64,000 nucleotides of DNA from DATDIC01 sp963777625 (GTDB lineage: Bacteria; Pseudomonadota; Alphaproteobacteria; Acetobacterales; Acetobacteraceae). The stretch spans positions 124,001 to 188,000 of the forward strand of contig CAVZRO010000026.1 in the NCBI GenBank assembly GCA_963777625.1. Reading direction: 5' to 3'. The number at the start of each line of letters is the position of its first letter. Position 1 is the first letter of the stretch. A program made the translations under genes and the position numbers. The notes beneath the pieces were generated by a model, which was given only the letters and a program-made list of their open reading frames with translations, did not search any database and was not told the origin of the DNA. Positions 17,155 through 24,852 of the stretch are shown one piece after another.

Positions 17155-17541
17155 ATGTCTGGCCGGAACCCCGGTCGCGATATAGCGGCGCACGATCCCG
17201 ACAAAGCGAGGCGTGACCGGGAGCGGCGGATCGAGTTTCTGCTGCGGCGTTTGCCATTGCGGCTGCAACCGACCGTGCGAAGGCTGCGCCATCCGTCGGC
17301 GCGCTGGCTGCGTCTCTGTGCCGGCGTGTTGCTGATCCTGGGAGGCCTGTTCAGCATCCTGCCGGTACTTGGGCTGTGGATGCTGCCGCTTGGTCTGCTG
17401 TTGCTGGCGGAGGATGTGAAACCAGTGCGGCGGGTTACCGATCGTATGCTGATCTGGATCGAGCGTCGCCGGCCGCACTGGGTTGGACTTCCGCGCGCCG
17501 CCAGCCGCCAGCCGGGTGCGTCGGAGAGCGAAACACCGTGA
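17155..17541 (+). CDS. Small membrane protein, unknown function
   Basis: A 128-residue protein beginning 8 bases after a strong AGGAAGGAGCGG ribosome site. A basic N-terminal part (RRDRERRIEFLLRRLPLRLQ) precedes two adjacent hydrophobic helices (LCAGVLLILGGLFSILPVLG and LWMLPLGLLLLAEDV) and a basic tail ending WIERRRPHWVGLP. The LPVLGLWMLPLGLLLLAEDV block is typical of small alphaproteobacterial membrane proteins of unknown role. It lies upstream of TerC, separated by a repeat. Confidence 0.7.
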   Translation: MSGRNPGRDIAAHDPDKARRDRERRIEFLLRRLPLRLQPTVRRLRHPSARWLRLCAGVLLILGGLFSILPVLGLWMLPLGLLLLAEDVKPVRRVTDRMLIWIERRRPHWVGLPRAASRQPGASESETP

Positions 17542-17548
17542 GGCGGGT

Positions 17549-17653
17549 TTAGAGCGTGATCGCTTGAGGTGGGACCCTCGGAAAGCGTGAATCACGCTCT
17601 CAAACGAAGAATCCTAAAGCATGATCGCTGCTTCCTGAGGCAATCATGCCTTA
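17549..17653. repeat. Double-hairpin intergenic repeat, family A, copy 1
   Basis: Two successive hairpins. The first has a perfect 10-bp stem AGAGCGTGAT/ATCACGCTCT; the second pairs TAAAGCATGAT with the later ATCATGCCTTA. The element recurs at 44968-45064 with the same order and spacing and a few substitutions. It separates the small membrane gene from TerC. Repeated structure with compensated stems suggests an RNA or mobile MITE-like role. Confidence 0.85.
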
Positions 17654-17669
17654 GGCATCGGGTTTAGTC

Positions 17670-18452
17670 ATGGTGGGCTGGGTCACAAACCCGGACGTCT
17701 GGGCGAGCTTTGTTACGCTGTCCGTGCTCGAAGTTGTTCTGGGCATTGATAACCTGGTGTTTGTCGCCCTGCTGGCCGGCCGGCTACCGCCGGGGCAGCG
17801 GGCCGCGGCGCGCCGGCTCGGCCTGGCCCTGGCGCTTGGGACACGGCTCGCGTTGCTGGGGTCCATTTTCTGGCTGGTTCACCTGACCACCCCCCTGTTC
17901 ATGCTGGCCGGGCATGCGTTCTCGTGGCGTGACCTGATCCTGATCAGCGGCGGCGGCTTCCTGCTGTACAAAGGCACGCGAGAAATTCATCTGCGGGTGG
18001 ACCACGGGAATGACGCGCCGCGGGTGGGTCACGCGGCGCCGGGGTTCGGCGGCACGGTCATGCAGATCATGCTGCTGGATGTGGTCTTCTCGCTTGACAG
18101 CGTGATCACGGCAGTGGGCATCGCCCAGGAAATCTGGGTGATGGTTGCAGCGATCGTCGTCGCGATGGCCCTGATGCTGGCGGCTTCAGGTCCGTTGGCT
18201 GGTTTTATCGAGCGCCATGCCTCGGTGAAAATGCTGGCATTGTCGTTTCTGCTGCTGATTGGCATGGTGCTGGCCGCAGACGGGCTCGGACTGCACGTGC
18301 CGCGGGGCTATATATATGCAGCGATGGGCTTCTCGGTCCTGGTGGAGAGCCTGAATCTACTGGCGGCACGGCGGCGCCGGAGCGGGAGGAGTGACCTGCA
18401 CCCGAACCGGCCGGCCGGCCGGACACGCGACCGCCACCGCAGCATGGGCTGA
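17670..18452 (+). CDS. TerC family integral membrane protein
   Basis: A 260-residue TerC family membrane protein with seven to nine hydrophobic segments. The two family motifs with buried aspartates are present: SVLEVVLGIDNLVFVALLAG near the N-terminus and MLLDVVFSLDSVITAVGIAQ in the centre. TerC-type proteins export Mn2+ (Alx/MntX-like) and support metalation of exported proteins or tellurite resistance. The protein ends in a basic tail. It is followed 31 bases later by a TerB-domain gene, the typical partner. Confidence 0.88.
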   Translation: MVGWVTNPDVWASFVTLSVLEVVLGIDNLVFVALLAGRLPPGQRAAARRLGLALALGTRLALLGSIFWLVHLTTPLFMLAGHAFSWRDLILISGGGFLLYKGTREIHLRVDHGNDAPRVGHAAPGFGGTVMQIMLLDVVFSLDSVITAVGIAQEIWVMVAAIVVAMALMLAASGPLAGFIERHASVKMLALSFLLLIGMVLAADGLGLHVPRGYIYAAMGFSVLVESLNLLAARRRRSGRSDLHPNRPAGRTRDRHRSMG

Positions 18453-18483
18453 ACCCGCATCGTCTTTGTGTGGAGGTCTGATA

Positions 18484-19053
18484 ATGAGGCACGAATTCCT
18501 GGGTGATCGCAGAGTCGCATTGGAGGAGGAGTTCTTCGCCAAGCAGAATCAACTGCTGCTCCGGCGCCTGCAGGAAAATCGGCAAGCCAGATCGCAAAAG
18601 GACGCCTTGTCCGCGGCTTCCGGCATTACCGACGACAGCGTGCTTGAACAGCTTGCGGCCCTTGGCATCAGCAGCGACACACTGGCCGCGCTGTCCCTGG
18701 TCCCGCTGGTGGCGGTGGCGTGGGCGGATGGCAGCATCGATGACAAGGAACGCGAAGTGGCGTTCTCCCGGGCGGCGGAGCAGGGTCTGGGGAAGCAAGA
18801 CGTGGCGTATCAGATGTTCGAACATTGGCTGGCGGATCGGCCGCCCCCCGGATTGCTTGCCGCCTGGAAATCCTACATCGGCGCATTGTCACCCACGCTG
18901 AGCGACGAAGCCCGGCGCGCGCTCAAGCGGGAACTCCTGGATCGTACCCGCGCCGTTGCTGGCGCGGCAGGAGGCTTCCTGGGCATCGGCCGGAAAATCT
19001 CCCCGGCGGAGGAACATGTGCTGACCGAGCTGGACGCGGCGATTCCGGACTGA
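18484..19053 (+). CDS. TerB-domain (tellurite resistance-like) protein
   Basis: A 189-residue cytosolic protein. A predicted coiled-coil N-terminus (LEEEFFAKQNQLLLRRLQEN) precedes a TerB-like helical domain with the diagnostic VAVAWADGSIDDKEREVAFS. Known TerB domains bind metal through such acidic residues and pair with TerC at the membrane. The ATG at 18484 follows GGAGGTCTGATA. It is cotranscribed with the upstream TerC gene by spacing. Confidence 0.8.
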   Translation: MRHEFLGDRRVALEEEFFAKQNQLLLRRLQENRQARSQKDALSAASGITDDSVLEQLAALGISSDTLAALSLVPLVAVAWADGSIDDKEREVAFSRAAEQGLGKQDVAYQMFEHWLADRPPPGLLAAWKSYIGALSPTLSDEARRALKRELLDRTRAVAGAAGGFLGIGRKISPAEEHVLTELDAAIPD

Positions 19054-19152
19054 TGCTTCGCCGGCACGATGAGAGCCCGCCAACGATGCCGCCAGGCGGT
19101 AACCACGTGTGCCGCCTGCCGTGACCGCTGACCCGACCCGGAGCCGCGCGGA

Positions 19153-20082
19153 ATGACATACCTGCTCGCCGCCGACCTGCCCACCACCCCGGCCGGAGAG
19201 CGGTTCCGGGCGCTGCTGTCACGCCCCGGTATCCTGCAATTGCCGGGTGCGCAGAACGGCATGGCGGCGTTGCAGGCGAAAGCGGCCGGGTTCGAGGCAC
19301 TCTATCTATCCGGCGCCGCGATGACCGCGCAAATGGGATTGCCTGACCTGGGGGTGATCACGGTCGACGAAGTGTGCTTCTTCATCCGTCAGGTCACACG
19401 GGCCGCGGCGCTGCCGGTGCTGGTGGATGGCGACACTGGTTATGGCGAGGCGCTGAACGTCATGCACATGGTGCGCTGCTTCGAGGATGCGGGCGCCGCT
19501 GCCGTGCATATCGAGGACCAGTTGCTGCCGAAGAAGTGCGGTCACCTGAACGACAAGAAGCTGGCCGATGCGCAGGAGATGGCCGCGAAGGTCGCGGCGG
19601 CGGCGCGGGCGCGGCGGCACCTGTTCATCATCGCCCGCACCGATGCCGCGGCCAGCGAGGGGATCGATGGCGCCGTGGCCCGGGCGAAGCTGTATCTCGA
19701 GGCCGGGGCCGACGCGATCTTTCCGGAGGCGCTGACCACCGCCGAGATGTTTCGCGACTTCGCCCGGCGCGTGCAGGCACCATTGCTGGCGAACATGACC
19801 GAGTTCGGCCGCACCCCGTTCTTCACCGCCGCCGAGTTCGCGGCGATGGGGTACAAGATGGTGATCTGGCCGGTAAGTTCGCTGCGCGTCGCCAACAAGG
19901 CGCAGGCGGAGCTGTATGCGGCGATCCGTCGCGACGGCGGCACGCAGAACATGCTCGATCGAATGCAGACACGGGCAGAGCTGTACGAGACGATCGGTTA
20001 TCACGAGTATGAGGCACTGGACGCGTCGCTCGTGCGTACAGTCGTGCCGCACGGAATGCCGCAGCGTGACGGCGACGCATAA
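19153..20082 (+). CDS. Isocitrate lyase/PEP mutase family protein (PrpB-like)
   Basis: A 309-residue member of the isocitrate lyase/PEP mutase superfamily, closest in motif to methylisocitrate lyase. PVLVDGDTGYGEALNVMHMV binds Mg2+ and substrate, AVHIEDQLLPKKCGHLNDKK carries the catalytic KKCGH, and FIIARTDAAASEGIDGAV and LLANMTEFGRTPFF complete the active site. It would cleave methylisocitrate to pyruvate and succinate or a related acid; no prpC or prpD is present here, so the substrate is open. It overlaps the next gene by 17 bases. Confidence 0.85.
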   Translation: MTYLLAADLPTTPAGERFRALLSRPGILQLPGAQNGMAALQAKAAGFEALYLSGAAMTAQMGLPDLGVITVDEVCFFIRQVTRAAALPVLVDGDTGYGEALNVMHMVRCFEDAGAAAVHIEDQLLPKKCGHLNDKKLADAQEMAAKVAAAARARRHLFIIARTDAAASEGIDGAVARAKLYLEAGADAIFPEALTTAEMFRDFARRVQAPLLANMTEFGRTPFFTAAEFAAMGYKMVIWPVSSLRVANKAQAELYAAIRRDGGTQNMLDRMQTRAELYETIGYHEYEALDASLVRTVVPHGMPQRDGDA

Positions 20083-21193
20083 GCGGCCGGTCTATATCGG
20101 CAGCGAGGTCTATCGCAATTCCAGTTACGGGCCGAAGCACCCGCTGGCGATCCCGCGCGTGTCCACCTGCACGGATCTGTGCCGGGCGATGGGGTGGCTG
20201 TCAAACGACGCGTACCATGAAGCGCCGTTGGCGGCCGATGCGGAGTTGATGCGGTTTCACTCGCCGGACTATGTTGATGCGCTGAAACGGGCCGAAGCGA
20301 ACCAGCATGTTTCGGAGACGGAGCGGCGACGGTTTCGCATCGGTGCCGATGGCAATCCGGTGTACCGTGAAATGTTTCGTCGGCCGGCCATCTCCGCCGG
20401 CGGTGTCATGCTGGCGGCGCGGCTGACCGCGGCGGGAGGACACGCGCATTGTCCCGGCGGAGGGACGCATCATGGCCGGCCGGATCGAGCATCCGGGTTC
20501 TGCTTCCTCAATGATCCGGTGCTGGGACTGCTGACCTGGCTGGAGCAAGGGGTCAGCAACATCGTTTATCTGGATATCGACGCGCACCATGGCGACGGCG
20601 TGCAGGACGCATTCCATGACGACGACCGGGTGTTCACGATCAGCATCCACGAAACCGGGCGCTGGCCATTCACCGGCGCGGCGGATGACCGGGCGGGCGG
20701 TGCGGCGCGCAACTTCCCGGTTCCGGCAGGCTTCAACGACAGCGAATTTGCATTTCTGATGCAGCATGCGGTGGTGCCGCTGATCCGCGGTCGGCGGCCG
20801 GAGGCGATCATGCTGCAGGCCGGGGCCGATGCGCTGGAGGAAGACCCGCTGTCGCGACTGGCGCTGTCGAACAACGCGTATTTCGCCATGGTGGAGGCAT
20901 TGATGCCGCTGGCGCCGCGGATGGTCGTGCTGGGCGGCGGGGGTTACAATCCCTGGTCGGTGGGACGCTGCTGGGCCGGCGTGTGGGCGTCGCTCAATGC
21001 CCTGCCGATTCCGGCCAGACTGCCGGCGGCGGCGGAAACCGTGCTACGCGGACTGACCTATGATAGGGCGGCCGGCCGGCACCCGCCGGAACACTGGTTC
21101 ACCACGGTGCGGGACCCGCCCAGGCCCGGCCCGGTGCGAGACGAGGTTTGCCGGCTGGCTGATATTGTATTGAGGGAAAGCGTGTCCGCATGA
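20066..21193 (+). CDS. AcuC-like / class II histone deacetylase family amidohydrolase
   Basis: A 375-residue zinc hydrolase of the histone deacetylase/acetylpolyamine amidohydrolase family. GGGTHHGRPDRASGFCFLND holds the His-His active-site pair. Zinc ligands are in YLDIDAHHGDGVQDAF and LQAGADALEEDPLSRLALSN, and GGGGYNPWSVGRCWAGVW supplies the GGGGY loop. AcuC-type proteins deacetylate acyl-CoA synthetase. The GTG at 20066, inside the preceding gene, is chosen as start because the reading begins THKRPVYIGSEVYRNSSYG just after it, typical of the family. It overlaps the following DUF192 gene by 4 bases. Confidence 0.85.
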   Translation: MTATHKRPVYIGSEVYRNSSYGPKHPLAIPRVSTCTDLCRAMGWLSNDAYHEAPLAADAELMRFHSPDYVDALKRAEANQHVSETERRRFRIGADGNPVYREMFRRPAISAGGVMLAARLTAAGGHAHCPGGGTHHGRPDRASGFCFLNDPVLGLLTWLEQGVSNIVYLDIDAHHGDGVQDAFHDDDRVFTISIHETGRWPFTGAADDRAGGAARNFPVPAGFNDSEFAFLMQHAVVPLIRGRRPEAIMLQAGADALEEDPLSRLALSNNAYFAMVEALMPLAPRMVVLGGGGYNPWSVGRCWAGVWASLNALPIPARLPAAAETVLRGLTYDRAAGRHPPEHWFTTVRDPPRPGPVRDEVCRLADIVLRESVSA

Positions 21194-21672
21194 AGCGTCG
21201 TGCCCTGATTGTGTTGCTGATGGCCGCTCCGGCCTTCGTCGCCCTGGCCCAGTCGGACGAGCCGACCAAACCGCAGCCGGAACTGCCGAAGCAGCCGGTC
21301 GTGATCGTGACCCGGGCGGGTCAGCGACACAGCTTCAACGTGGAGATGGCGAGCAGGCCGGACCAGCAGATCACCGGTCTTATGTTCCGCACGAGCGTGG
21401 CGCCCGACGGCGGCATGCTGTTCGATTGGGGCAGTCCGCGCCAGTCGGAGATGTGGATGAAGAATACGCTGGTGCCGCTGGACATGGTGTTCATCGCCGC
21501 CGACGGCACTATCAATTCGATCGCGGAGAACACGGTGCCGCAGAGCCTGCGGGTCATCCCCAGCCACGGTCCGGTGCTGGCGACACTGGAGCTGGCCGGG
21601 GGAACCACGGCGCGGCTGGGCATCACCGTGGGCGATAAGGTACTGGCGCCGATGTTCCACGACGCGGGCTGA
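21190..21672 (+). CDS. DUF192 exported protein
   Basis: A 160-residue protein with a signal peptide (MKRRALIVLLMAAPAFVALA) and a DUF192 domain: FNVEMASRPDQQITGLMFRT, then MLFDWGSPRQSEMWMKNTLV and PLDMVFIAADGTI, which are the family's conserved blocks. DUF192 proteins are small beta-barrels of unclear function in the periplasm. The start overlaps the AcuC-like gene's stop (ATGA), so they are coupled. Confidence 0.88.
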   Translation: MKRRALIVLLMAAPAFVALAQSDEPTKPQPELPKQPVVIVTRAGQRHSFNVEMASRPDQQITGLMFRTSVAPDGGMLFDWGSPRQSEMWMKNTLVPLDMVFIAADGTINSIAENTVPQSLRVIPSHGPVLATLELAGGTTARLGITVGDKVLAPMFHDAG

Positions 21673-21693
21673 TGTGGTAGGGCGCTGGCCCAA

Positions 21694-21771
21694 CGGGGCG
21701 TGGCGCAGCTTGGTCAGCGCGCGTGTTTTGGGTACACGAGGCCGCCGGTTCGAATCCGGCCGCCCCGACCA
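21694..21771 (+). tRNA. tRNA-Pro (anticodon UGG)
   Basis: Acceptor stem CGGGGCG/CGCCCCG, D-arm GCGCAGCTTGGTCAGCGC, anticodon stem CGTGT/ACACG with loop TTTGGGT (anticodon TGG), T-arm with GGTTCGAATCC, and encoded CCA at the end. All four arms pair. Confidence 0.95.
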
Positions 21772-21792
21772 TGATTCGGAAGGACTGCATCG

Positions 21793-22098
21793 ATGCGCGC
21801 GCGGATCTATCAGCCGGCCAAGACGGCCATGCAGTCGGGACGCGCCGGCATCGACCAATGGGTGTTGGAGTTCGAACCTGCATCGCCCCGGCGACCGGAC
21901 CCGCTGATGGGGTGGATCGGCAGCGCCGATACGCAGACGCAAGTCCGGCTGACGTTCGAGACGCGCGAGGAAGCGGTCGCGTATGCGGAGAAGAACGCCA
22001 TCGAATTCGAGCAGGAACTGCCGCAGGTCCGGCGTGTGAAGCCGAAGGTCTATGCCGATAATTTCCGCTATGGCCGGCGGGAGATGTGGACGCATTAG
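21793..22098 (+). CDS. NADH dehydrogenase-associated subunit, NDUFS4-like (ETC complex I conserved region)
   Basis: A 101-residue protein of the ETC_C1_NDUFS4 family: ARIYQPAKTAMQSGRAGIDQ, then VLEFEPASPRRPDPLMGWIG, VRLTFETREEAVAYAEKNAI and KVYADNFRYGRREMWTH. It is an accessory subunit of complex I found in alphaproteobacteria and mitochondria, supporting the alphaproteobacterial origin of the window. It lies alone between two tRNA genes, as is common in this class. Confidence 0.92.
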   Translation: MRARIYQPAKTAMQSGRAGIDQWVLEFEPASPRRPDPLMGWIGSADTQTQVRLTFETREEAVAYAEKNAIEFEQELPQVRRVKPKVYADNFRYGRREMWTH

Positions 22099-22126
22099 CG
22101 GCGGTGATGCCGCGGGGCATGCGTGA

Positions 22127-22203
22127 GCGCCCTTAGCTCAGTTGGATAGAGCAACAGCCTTCTAAGCTGTGGGTCGCTGGTTCGAGTCCAGCAGGGCGCG
22201 CCA
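22127..22203 (+). tRNA. tRNA-Arg (anticodon UCU), integration site
   Basis: Acceptor stem GCGCCCT/AGGGCGC, D-arm AGCTCAGTTGGATAGAGC, anticodon stem ACAGC/GCTGT with loop CTTCTAA (anticodon TCT), T-arm GCTGGTTCGAGTCCAGC, encoded CCA. Its 3' half is duplicated at 38461-38510, marking it as the attachment site of the downstream element. Confidence 0.95.
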
Positions 22204-22208
22204 TGCCA
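22159..22208 (+). repeat. attL: left 50-bp direct repeat of the integrated element
   Basis: The 50 bases from the anticodon loop through the CCA end of tRNA-Arg and 5 bases beyond are identical to 38461-38510. The bases flanking the two copies differ immediately on both sides, so the repeat is exactly 50 bp. Integration into a tRNA 3' half that restores the gene is typical of tyrosine integrases. Confidence 0.95.
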
Positions 22209-22216
22209 CAGCAGAT

Positions 22217-22236
22217 GGGGGTCCAATGGGGGTCCA
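22217..22236 (+). repeat. Left arm-type repeat of the element
   Basis: The 20-base sequence GGGGGTCCAATGGGGGTCCA, itself two tandem GGGGGTCCA units, starts 9 bp inside attL. The identical 20 bases occur at 38321-38340 near the other end. Paired arm sites near both attachment cores are expected for a tyrosine integrase; the function is inferred. Confidence 0.7.
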
Positions 22237-22272
22237 GAACCGGGGTAGGGGTGATCTTTTGGCGAATTGCGG

Positions 22273-22518
22273 ATGACGATCAACCTTGGGGAACGGCTTA
22301 TCCTGGACGAAGCATTCCAGAACAATGCCGGCCTCCACTGCTGGCGCAACTTGCGCCGGCAGTCTTCCAGATGGTCGAAAGGCTGGTCCCCAGCACTCAA
22401 TCGAGAGGCCGTAGAACGCGTGAGGCAAGCCATCCTGGAGGCCGTCCTCAATCTCGGCGAGCACACGTCTATCGTCATCATGGCGGATGCGCCGGACAGG
22501 ACGCCCGGCCGCAAGTGA
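22273..22518 (+). CDS. Small element protein, unknown
   Basis: About 81 residues from the ATG at 22273 (MTINLGERLILDEAFQNNAG, then VERVRQAILEAVLNLGEHTS). Its stop overlaps the GTG start of the next small gene (GTGA), which supports it being translated and cotranscribed. No family recognised. Confidence 0.5.
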   Translation: MTINLGERLILDEAFQNNAGLHCWRNLRRQSSRWSKGWSPALNREAVERVRQAILEAVLNLGEHTSIVIMADAPDRTPGRK

Positions 22519-22811
22519 TCCTGGCGCTCAGCATCGTCGCCTCGACCCTGTTCTTCGCCGGCAATTCGTGTGGCACCTGCGTCACTGAACGGGTGACACG
22601 GGCGTCTCAATCGCCGCCCGGTTCCTGCCATATTGACGCCTCACGCGAACTGCTGCCGCGACCGGTGCTGCCAGAGCCGTGCCGGGCGCCGCTCCGGCGG
22701 GTGCACGAATGCCAGCGCCGGATAGGGCAAGAGCGGGAAATAGCTTACGCGCAGGCGCACGCGGCGGCGGCGGAAGCCGAAGTACGAGTATGCGAAAGAG
22801 AGCAAAAGTGA
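22515..22811 (+). CDS. Small protein with N-terminal hydrophobic segment, unknown
   Basis: About 98 residues from a GTG overlapping the previous stop. A hydrophobic start (VILALSIVASTLFFAGNSCG) could be a membrane or export signal; the rest is Cys-, Arg- and Pro-containing with a helical tail (IAYAQAHAAAAEAEVRVCER). It overlaps the next gene's GTG by 4 bases. A spanin-like lysis role is conceivable from size and position but unsupported by motif. Confidence 0.5.
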   Translation: MILALSIVASTLFFAGNSCGTCVTERVTRASQSPPGSCHIDASRELLPRPVLPEPCRAPLRRVHECQRRIGQEREIAYAQAHAAAAEAEVRVCEREQK

Positions 22812-23092
22812 CGGATTGGAACGACTTCGCCCGACGGCTGCAATTCGGGGTTCAGTCTGATGAGCGGGAGGCTAATGCGGAGTACAGCGACGACGAGGTG
22901 CGACGGGCAATCGTCCACTCACGCCAGGATATCGTTCTCCTTGTCGCACACCTATCTTCGCTCAACCGGCAGATCGAGACCATCAAGATTGCTGTGATCG
23001 TGCTTCTTATGATTGCGATCGCTGCCGGGGCTGCGGTCCTGTGGGATTACCTCCCGGTAATCATGCACTTCGCCAACGCGTCGACCCGGTAG
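22808..23092 (+). CDS. Small single-pass membrane protein, unknown
   Basis: About 94 residues from the GTG at 22808 (an ATG at 22790 is also possible). It has a soluble N-terminal part (TDWNDFARRLQFGVQSDERE), a helix with LLVAHLSSLNRQIETIK and one clear membrane helix (IAVIVLLMIAIAAGAAVLWD). Third gene of an overlapping three-gene set. It could be holin-like; no family recognised. Confidence 0.55.
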   Translation: MTDWNDFARRLQFGVQSDEREANAEYSDDEVRRAIVHSRQDIVLLVAHLSSLNRQIETIKIAVIVLLMIAIAAGAAVLWDYLPVIMHFANASTR

Positions 23093-23182
23093 CGGACGAG
23101 CGTTCTATCGAGCATGCCAGACCGGCAAGCGAACGGAAATGGCCGCCTGCCGTATATCGGTCGTTACAGAGGAGTCCAAACC

Positions 23183-23509
23183 ATGCCGCCTTGGCAACCG
23201 ACGGAAGAAGAGTTTCGCGATCGGCTGCTACTCGCGATCATTGAGGCCGAGCCAAACGACGCGCCGTTTCCGATCATTGACGTTTTGGCGGCCGTCGCGA
23301 GACGTCCAGAGTTCGCAGGTACGCCACGGCGGCTGCGAGCGGCCACTGAGCGCCTTGCGTCCGACGGGTGGATGACACTGGTGCCGAACTTGCCGCAGGC
23401 CGGCGGAAAGCTGGAGGTCCAACTCACGCCGGAAGGCAGAGCTCAGAGAACCGCTGTTCAGCGCAAGTGGAACGTCGATTTGAGTTTCCGATCGAAGGAT
23501 GATCGTTAA
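23183..23509 (+). CDS. Small protein, possible winged-helix DNA-binding domain
   Basis: 108 residues from an ATG preceded by GAGGAG. The pattern EEEFRDRLLLAIIEAEPND, IIDVLAAVARRPEFAGTPRR, then LRAATERLASDGWMTLVPN and LEVQLTPEGRAQRTAV resembles a winged helix (helix, helix, recognition helix, beta hairpin), but I do not recognise a family. It ends within 4 bases of a convergent gene. Confidence 0.55.
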   Translation: MPPWQPTEEEFRDRLLLAIIEAEPNDAPFPIIDVLAAVARRPEFAGTPRRLRAATERLASDGWMTLVPNLPQAGGKLEVQLTPEGRAQRTAVQRKWNVDLSFRSKDDR

Positions 23510-23649
23510 AACGGTCGTGTCGTCCCCTTGCCGACCTGGAAACAGCCCAGCCGGCCCGATCGGCATAGCCGTCGTACCTGGTCGGCGCTGCATGCCCAGC
23601 GTTCGGCGAGCATTTCGGGAGTGAATGGAGCGGGTGGCAGATCGGCCAT
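23506..23649 (-). CDS. Small helix-turn-helix (excisionase-like) protein
   Basis: 47 residues: PFTPEMLAERWACSADQVRR, then LCRSGRLGCFQVGKGTTRPF. This is a compact MerR/excisionase-type HTH with the usual LAERWxxSxxxVRRL and LxxFxVGxxxR blocks. Such proteins act as recombination directionality factors or small regulators in integrative elements. The start at 23649 lies next to the following AlpA-like gene's stop. Confidence 0.7.
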   Translation of the reverse strand: MADLPPAPFTPEMLAERWACSADQVRRLCRSGRLGCFQVGKGTTRPF

Positions 23650-23653
23650 TGGC

Positions 23654-23924
23654 TTACCTTCGGGTCGTTTTTGGCCGCCGCGGCCGGCCTTCCGTCGCGA
23701 GTTCCTGAGCAAGGGATTCCACCGCCATTCGCATATTCTTGGACGCTGACCCGCCATCGAAAGCCGCGTCAAGTGCCTCCCGGTCCCAGCGGGGGGACCG
23801 GCTGCCAAGCTGATAGGATGGCGCGGGGATGCGCCCCTGTTTCACTAGGCGGGAAAGCGCGTCAGGCCGCACCGAAAGGTAGCGGGGAGGCGGCGTCTGC
23901 ATCGAGCCAACGGGACTCAGCCAT
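23654..23924 (-). CDS. AlpA-type excisionase/HTH protein, one frameshift
   Basis: From the ATG at 23924, which has a near-ideal AAAGGAGG ribosome site 9 bases upstream, the protein reads MAESRWLDADAAS and then shifts frame in the CCCCG run at about 23885-23892. In the shifted frame it continues YLSVRPDALSRLVKQGRIPA, PSYQLGSRSPRWDREALDAA. The combined protein (about 89 residues) is a typical AlpA-like DNA-binding protein that switches excision or element genes. The strong ribosome site argues that the frame was intact in the organism. Confidence 0.7.
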
Positions 23925-24048
23925 CGATTTGCCTCCTTTGCTCCGCCGGCCAGATAGTGCGCCGCAGCGGCGGATTGCCGTTCACCGCCCGCGACCGTCA
24001 ACCTTGTCATGATTTTCGCTGCTCTGGTGATCGCGCGCACTGTCAGGC

Positions 24049-24477
24049 TCAGGCCGCCTGCCTGGTCTCGGTCGCCATCTGCTTCCCGAGCAACCAAAGG
24101 GCATTCTCGATCGTGCCGATCTTGGTGTCGTGGTCGAGATCGAGCATGCGACGCACTTCGCCTTCCTGCTTTCCGAGTTTCGCAGCAAGAGTTACCTTGT
24201 TGAAACCCTGTTCCAGCATTGCCTGATAGAGCGCGAGCTTGGCAGATTGGAGCATCGGCACGACCACAACTCGCCGCCCGCGCCCCGGTGACGGTTCGGG
24301 AATGGCACGCTTGAGCTTCGCCAGGCCGCCCAACGCAGCCACGAGCGCATCGGTCGCAAGCGCATGCGCCTCGTCCTCGGTCTCGCCCTCGGTCAATGCC
24401 TCCGGCACATCGGGGAAACGGACTTGCCACGCGCCATCTTCGCTCTGGCGGGCGGTGTAGGGATACACGAATTGCAT
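24049..24477 (-). CDS. hicB: HicB antitoxin
   Basis: 142 residues. The N-terminal HicB fold reads FVYPYTARQSEDGAWQVRFP, then DVPEALTEGETEDEAHALAT and DALVAAL. The C-terminal part LYQAMLEQGFNKVTLAAKLG, then KQEGEVRRMLDLDHDTKIGT is an HTH DNA-binding domain. HicB neutralises HicA and represses the operon. hicA lies directly upstream with a 22-base gap. Confidence 0.92.
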   Translation of the reverse strand: MQFVYPYTARQSEDGAWQVRFPDVPEALTEGETEDEAHALATDALVAALGGLAKLKRAIPEPSPGRGRRVVVVPMLQSAKLALYQAMLEQGFNKVTLAAKLGKQEGEVRRMLDLDHDTKIGTIENALWLLGKQMATETRQAA

Positions 24478-24499
24478 GCGACCTCCTTGCCGTTCCTTC

Positions 24500-24715
24500 T
24501 CAGGAAAGGTCCTGTTCTTTCAGGCCGAGCTGCTTGAGCATGGCGTGCAGCAACCCAGGCCCGATTTCTTTCTTCGGGTCTTTGATCGTGGTCAGCTTGT
24601 CGCCGACCAAAAGCTGACCGTGACTGCCCTTCCCGGCGCGGGGCTCGTACTCGAACCGCAGCCCCCGTTCTTTGGCGAGGCGCCGAAGCTTGCGTAGGAG
24701 TTCTGCGCCAGTCAC
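24500..24715 (-). CDS. hicA: HicA mRNA interferase toxin
   Basis: About 71 residues from the GTG at 24715 (TGAELLRKLRRLAKERGLRF, then GKGSHGQLLVGDKLTTIKDP and IGPGLLHAMLKQLGL). The GSHG motif carries the catalytic histidine of the double-stranded-RNA-binding fold. The inner GTG is preferred over one at 24730 because family members begin at this point and the outer GTG lies inside the operator palindrome. The toxin cleaves mRNA; the module probably stabilises the element. Confidence 0.9.
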   Translation of the reverse strand: MTGAELLRKLRRLAKERGLRFEYEPRAGKGSHGQLLVGDKLTTIKDPKKEIGPGLLHAMLKQLGLKEQDLS

Positions 24716-24723
24716 GCGAATAA

Positions 24724-24743
24724 ATCGCACATAAATGTGCGAT
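24724..24743. promoter_or_regulatory. Perfect palindrome upstream of hicA, probable HicB operator
   Basis: ATCGCACAT-AA-ATGTGCGAT, two perfect 9-bp arms, ends 8 bases before the chosen hicA start. HicB-type antitoxins bind such palindromes to autoregulate; assignment inferred from position and symmetry. Confidence 0.75.
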
Positions 24744-24852
24744 GTTCAAGTGGGGGATGCGTCAAGGAATCGTCAGCTCGCGTCAAATCCGACTTCCGCA
24801 ACAGGGGACGAGCGGGAGGAAGGGATTCCTCGCCGTGACAAGCGGTCCGGAT

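Noticed and set aside
22515..23092. Rz/Rz1 spanin and holin pair
   Set aside because: Size and membrane segments are suggestive, but there is no proper lipobox or recognised family motif, so no lysis function is assigned.
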